Source: Acidimicrobiia bacterium (lineage in GTDB: Bacteria; Actinomycetota; Acidimicrobiia; Spongiisociales; JAHEDJ01). Taken from it: DNA of 7,787 bases. A model generated the notes under the pieces. That model was given only the letters and a program-made list of their open reading frames with translations. It searched no databases and was not told the origin of the DNA. The stretch is taken from contig JAUVQS010000069.1 of NCBI GenBank assembly GCA_030598025.1, positions 1 to 7,787 on the forward strand, read 5' to 3'. The translations under genes and the position numbers were made by a program. This document shows positions 6,544 through 7,787 of the stretch, in pieces. The first letter of the stretch is position 1. Every line of letters starts with the position of its first letter.

Positions 6544-6867
6544 TCAACGCCCGGCGCGCTGCTCCTCGCGAGCCCGGCGCACCCGCTCACCGAGGCCGAA
6601 TCTCGTGTTGGCTCGGAGATCGACCACCACGCCAACCGAGTTGGCGAAGGCCGCCGGGTCGTCGCTGACGAACGTCCAACTCTCCCCGTTCGGCGAGAAG
6701 GCGAACTCCCGGGTTGATATGCGCTCGAAGATCGTCTTCTCGAGTTTCCAGGCGCCGATCCACCGTCCCGGTGAACCCACGATCGTGCATTTGCCGTCGG
6801 AAACCCGGATGACAACAGCAGTTTCCGCCGTAGCAGGCCTCTTGAGCATTCCGCTGTGTTGTGTCAT
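6544..6867 (-). CDS. Small protein of unknown function, 107 residues
   Basis: I do not recognise a family. The product is soluble-looking, with no signal peptide or membrane segment. The middle alternates hydrophobic and polar residues with aromatic positions (GRWIGAWKLEKTIFERIS, FAFSPNGESWTFVSDDPAAF), suggesting a beta-rich small domain. The end, ERVRRAREEQRAGR, is a charged, probably helical tail. The frame stays open further upstream to 7059, but that part runs antisense-like through the DUF192 gene in another frame and looks non-coding. I chose the ATG at 6867 because a TATTCT box ends exactly 6 nt before it, a leaderless geometry. A later ATG at 6849 (MLKRP) is possible. The gene lies 37 nt after the DUF192 gene and 72 nt before the beta-CASP gene. 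Confidence 0.7.
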   Translation of the reverse strand: MTQHSGMLKRPATAETAVVIRVSDGKCTIVGSPGRWIGAWKLEKTIFERISTREFAFSPNGESWTFVSDDPAAFANSVGVVVDLRANTRFGLGERVRRAREEQRAGR

Positions 6868-6873
6868 GCCCGC

Positions 6874-6879
6874 AGAATA
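6874..6879 (-). promoter_or_regulatory. Candidate -10 box for the small unknown gene
   Basis: TATTCT on the minus strand fits TAnnnT closely and is followed by GCGGGC and then ATG (6867), the same 6-nt spacing as at the beta-CASP and EamA genes. It lies in the 37-nt gap after the DUF192 stop. No convincing -35 is visible. Confidence 0.45.
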
Positions 6880-6904
6880 CCCGCGTTCTTGCCCGCGTGA
6901 CGGG

Positions 6905-7453
6905 TCAGAAGTCGATTCGGGCGTCCTCCGGGAGGTCGTTGAACACCCCGGCTGGTACCTCCAGGGCATATCGATATGAGGTGCCAACGTCGTACCGCCG
7001 GCACGGATCGGCTTCACACGGCACCATTCTGAGGACCCCCACCAGATCACCGCTGTCATCGAAAAAGCCTATATCGAGGGGGATCAATGTGTTCTTCATC
7101 CAGAATGCGCCGGTCCGCTCCGCCTCGAATACGAACAACATCCCATCGAGATCTCCGAGATCCTCAACGAACATGAGGCCTTGCCCGCGAAGCTCGGATG
7201 AATCGGCGAGAGCGACTCTCCAGGAACGACCGTCAACGGTGATCTCGTCCATCTCGAAGCCGACCACGTCGCCGGTTTGCAGCTCCCGAACGGTCGTAGA
7301 GGTCGTCGAAGTCGTGGGCGTTGCCGTCGTCGAGGTCGACGCCGGCGCCGTCGTTGGAACAGAAGGGGCCGAAGCAACGGAAGTGGTTGCCGCCACCGTC
7401 GAGGAGCACCCCGCCAGGGCTACCAGGAAAGCGGCCAGGAAAGGTCGCTTGAT
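6905..7453 (-). CDS. DUF192 lipoprotein with non-canonical start
   Basis: The C-terminal part is a clear DUF192 domain (residues about 64-182, numbered from the ATC at 7453). It has RGQGLM (89-94), GMLFVF, FWMKNTLIPLDIGF (117-130), PCEADPC (145-151) and LEVPAG (164-169). The family's function is unknown; members are often small exported proteins. The frame begins IKRPFLAAFLVALAGCSS: a basic n-region, hydrophobic core and LAGC lipobox, so Cys16 would be lipidated and the protein anchored outside the membrane. A Ser/Thr/Ala/Pro-rich linker spans about 23-55. No ATG, GTG or TTG lies in frame between the upstream stop and the lipobox. The first canonical start, GTG 7396, falls after the Cys. ATC at 7453, preceded by GGAGG, is the best fit. 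Otherwise the start codon contains a sequence error. It overlaps panB by 34 nt. Confidence 0.85.
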   Translation of the reverse strand: MKRPFLAAFLVALAGCSSTVAATTSVASAPSVPTTAPASTSTTATPTTSTTSTTVRELQTGDVVGFEMDEITVDGRSWRVALADSSELRGQGLMFVEDLGDLDGMLFVFEAERTGAFWMKNTLIPLDIGFFDDSGDLVGVLRMVPCEADPCRRYDVGTSYRYALEVPAGVFNDLPEDARIDF

Positions 7454-7787
7454 GGTCCCTCCAGGAACGCTTTCTCGGCTTCTTCGCCCATGTGGTAGGT
7501 CTCGTCATCTGACGGAAACGCGCCTGCCTGAACTTCTTTGAAGAATTGCTGGAGTGCCTCCACGGCCTGGCCCTTCAAATCGGCATATTGCCGCACGAAT
7601 TTGGGCAACTTCCCGTCGTGAAGACCGAGCACATCATGGAAGACGAGGACCTGACCGTCGGTTCCTGCTCCGGCACCGATACCGATCGTCGGCACCGACA
7701 CTTCCTTGGTGATGATCTTGGCCAGCACATCCGGAACGCCTTCGAGCACCATGGCGAATACCCCGATCTCCGCCAGAGCAATGGCAT
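7420..7787 (-). CDS. panB: 3-methyl-2-oxobutanoate hydroxymethyltransferase, C-terminal part
   Basis: PanB transfers a hydroxymethyl group from methylene-tetrahydrofolate to 3-methyl-2-oxobutanoate to give ketopantoate, the first committed step to pantothenate and coenzyme A. The window holds the last 121 residues; the N-terminal half lies outside. Family landmarks are MVLEGVP (with the Glu that serves as catalytic base in the E. coli enzyme), VPTIGIGAGAGTDGQVLVFHDVLGL and GAFPSDDETYH, which lines up with the C-terminal GVYPGEEHSFH of E. coli PanB as I recall it. About 23 further residues (MGEEAEKAFLEGPSSDLSWPLSW) follow that usual end and lie partly over the start of the DUF192 gene. This tail is either a real lineage-specific extension or the result of a lost stop codon or frame error. 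Confidence 0.95.
   Translation of the reverse strand, partial: AIALAEIGVFAMVLEGVPDVLAKIITKEVSVPTIGIGAGAGTDGQVLVFHDVLGLHDGKLPKFVRQYADLKGQAVEALQQFFKEVQAGAFPSDDETYHMGEEAEKAFLEGPSSDLSWPLSW

Noticed and set aside
6868..7059. Upstream extension of the 107-residue unknown protein to 171 residues
   Set aside because: The extension overlaps the DUF192 coding region in another frame, looks compositionally random, and bypasses the TATTCT-N6-ATG start at 6867.
6861..7541. 226-residue plus-strand open frame with V/E/G-rich repeats
   Set aside because: It is the antisense shadow of the DUF192 gene; the repeats are the complement of its Ser/Thr-rich linker codons. No recognisable domain.
1..7787. A defence system, prophage, insertion sequence or CRISPR array
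   Set aside because: No transposase, integrase, nuclease-helicase module, direct-repeat array or terminal inverted repeats with target duplication were seen. The beta-CASP protein resembles RNA-processing enzymes and stands among core genes.

Overview
The window is a compact, GC-rich piece of bacterial chromosome. Every convincing gene is on the minus strand. The order is rpsF-ssb-rpsR-rplI-dnaB, ribosomal protein S18 is the zinc-binding form with an actinobacterial-looking sequence, and several genes have a TAnnnT box ending 6 nt before the ATG, as in leaderless actinobacterial promoters. Together these point to Actinomycetota, perhaps a deep-branching class such as Acidimicrobiia. That placement is inferred from protein and signal style, not from a search.

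Read in the direction of transcription (high to low coordinates), the window opens with the 3' part of panB (ketopantoate hydroxymethyltransferase, 7420-7787). This overlaps a DUF192 lipoprotein gene (6905-7453) that has no canonical start codon at its signal peptide. Next come a small protein gene that I do not recognise (6544-6867) and a complete beta-CASP metallo-beta-lactamase ribonuclease-like gene (5071-6471). The last two each have a TAnnnT-N6-ATG start, which suggests separate leaderless transcripts. A cluster of three GC-rich hairpins (4991-5059) follows the ribonuclease gene and probably ends its transcript.

The central block is a replication and translation operon: rpsF (4536-4832), ssb (4021-4473), rpsR (3751-4008), rplI (3305-3754) and dnaB (1920-3305). 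The first three have good Shine-Dalgarno sequences. rplI and dnaB start in ATGA and TGATG overlaps with the preceding stop and look translationally coupled. The rpsF leader can fold into a stem and hairpin with a 3' bulge that contains CCG (4851-4895). This is the architecture of the known S6:S18 autoregulatory binding motif.

After dnaB lies a noncoding stretch of about 300 bp with a perfect 19-bp hairpin (1768-1810). It is followed by an EamA/DMT transporter gene (746-1615) and a class B-like metallo-hydrolase gene cut by the window edge (1-668).

I see no mobile element, CRISPR array, tRNA, rRNA, toxin-antitoxin or defence module. The region is mostly core genome. The points most worth checking are the rpsF leader structure, the apparent AUC start of the DUF192 lipoprotein, the repeated leaderless-promoter geometry and the long perfect hairpin.
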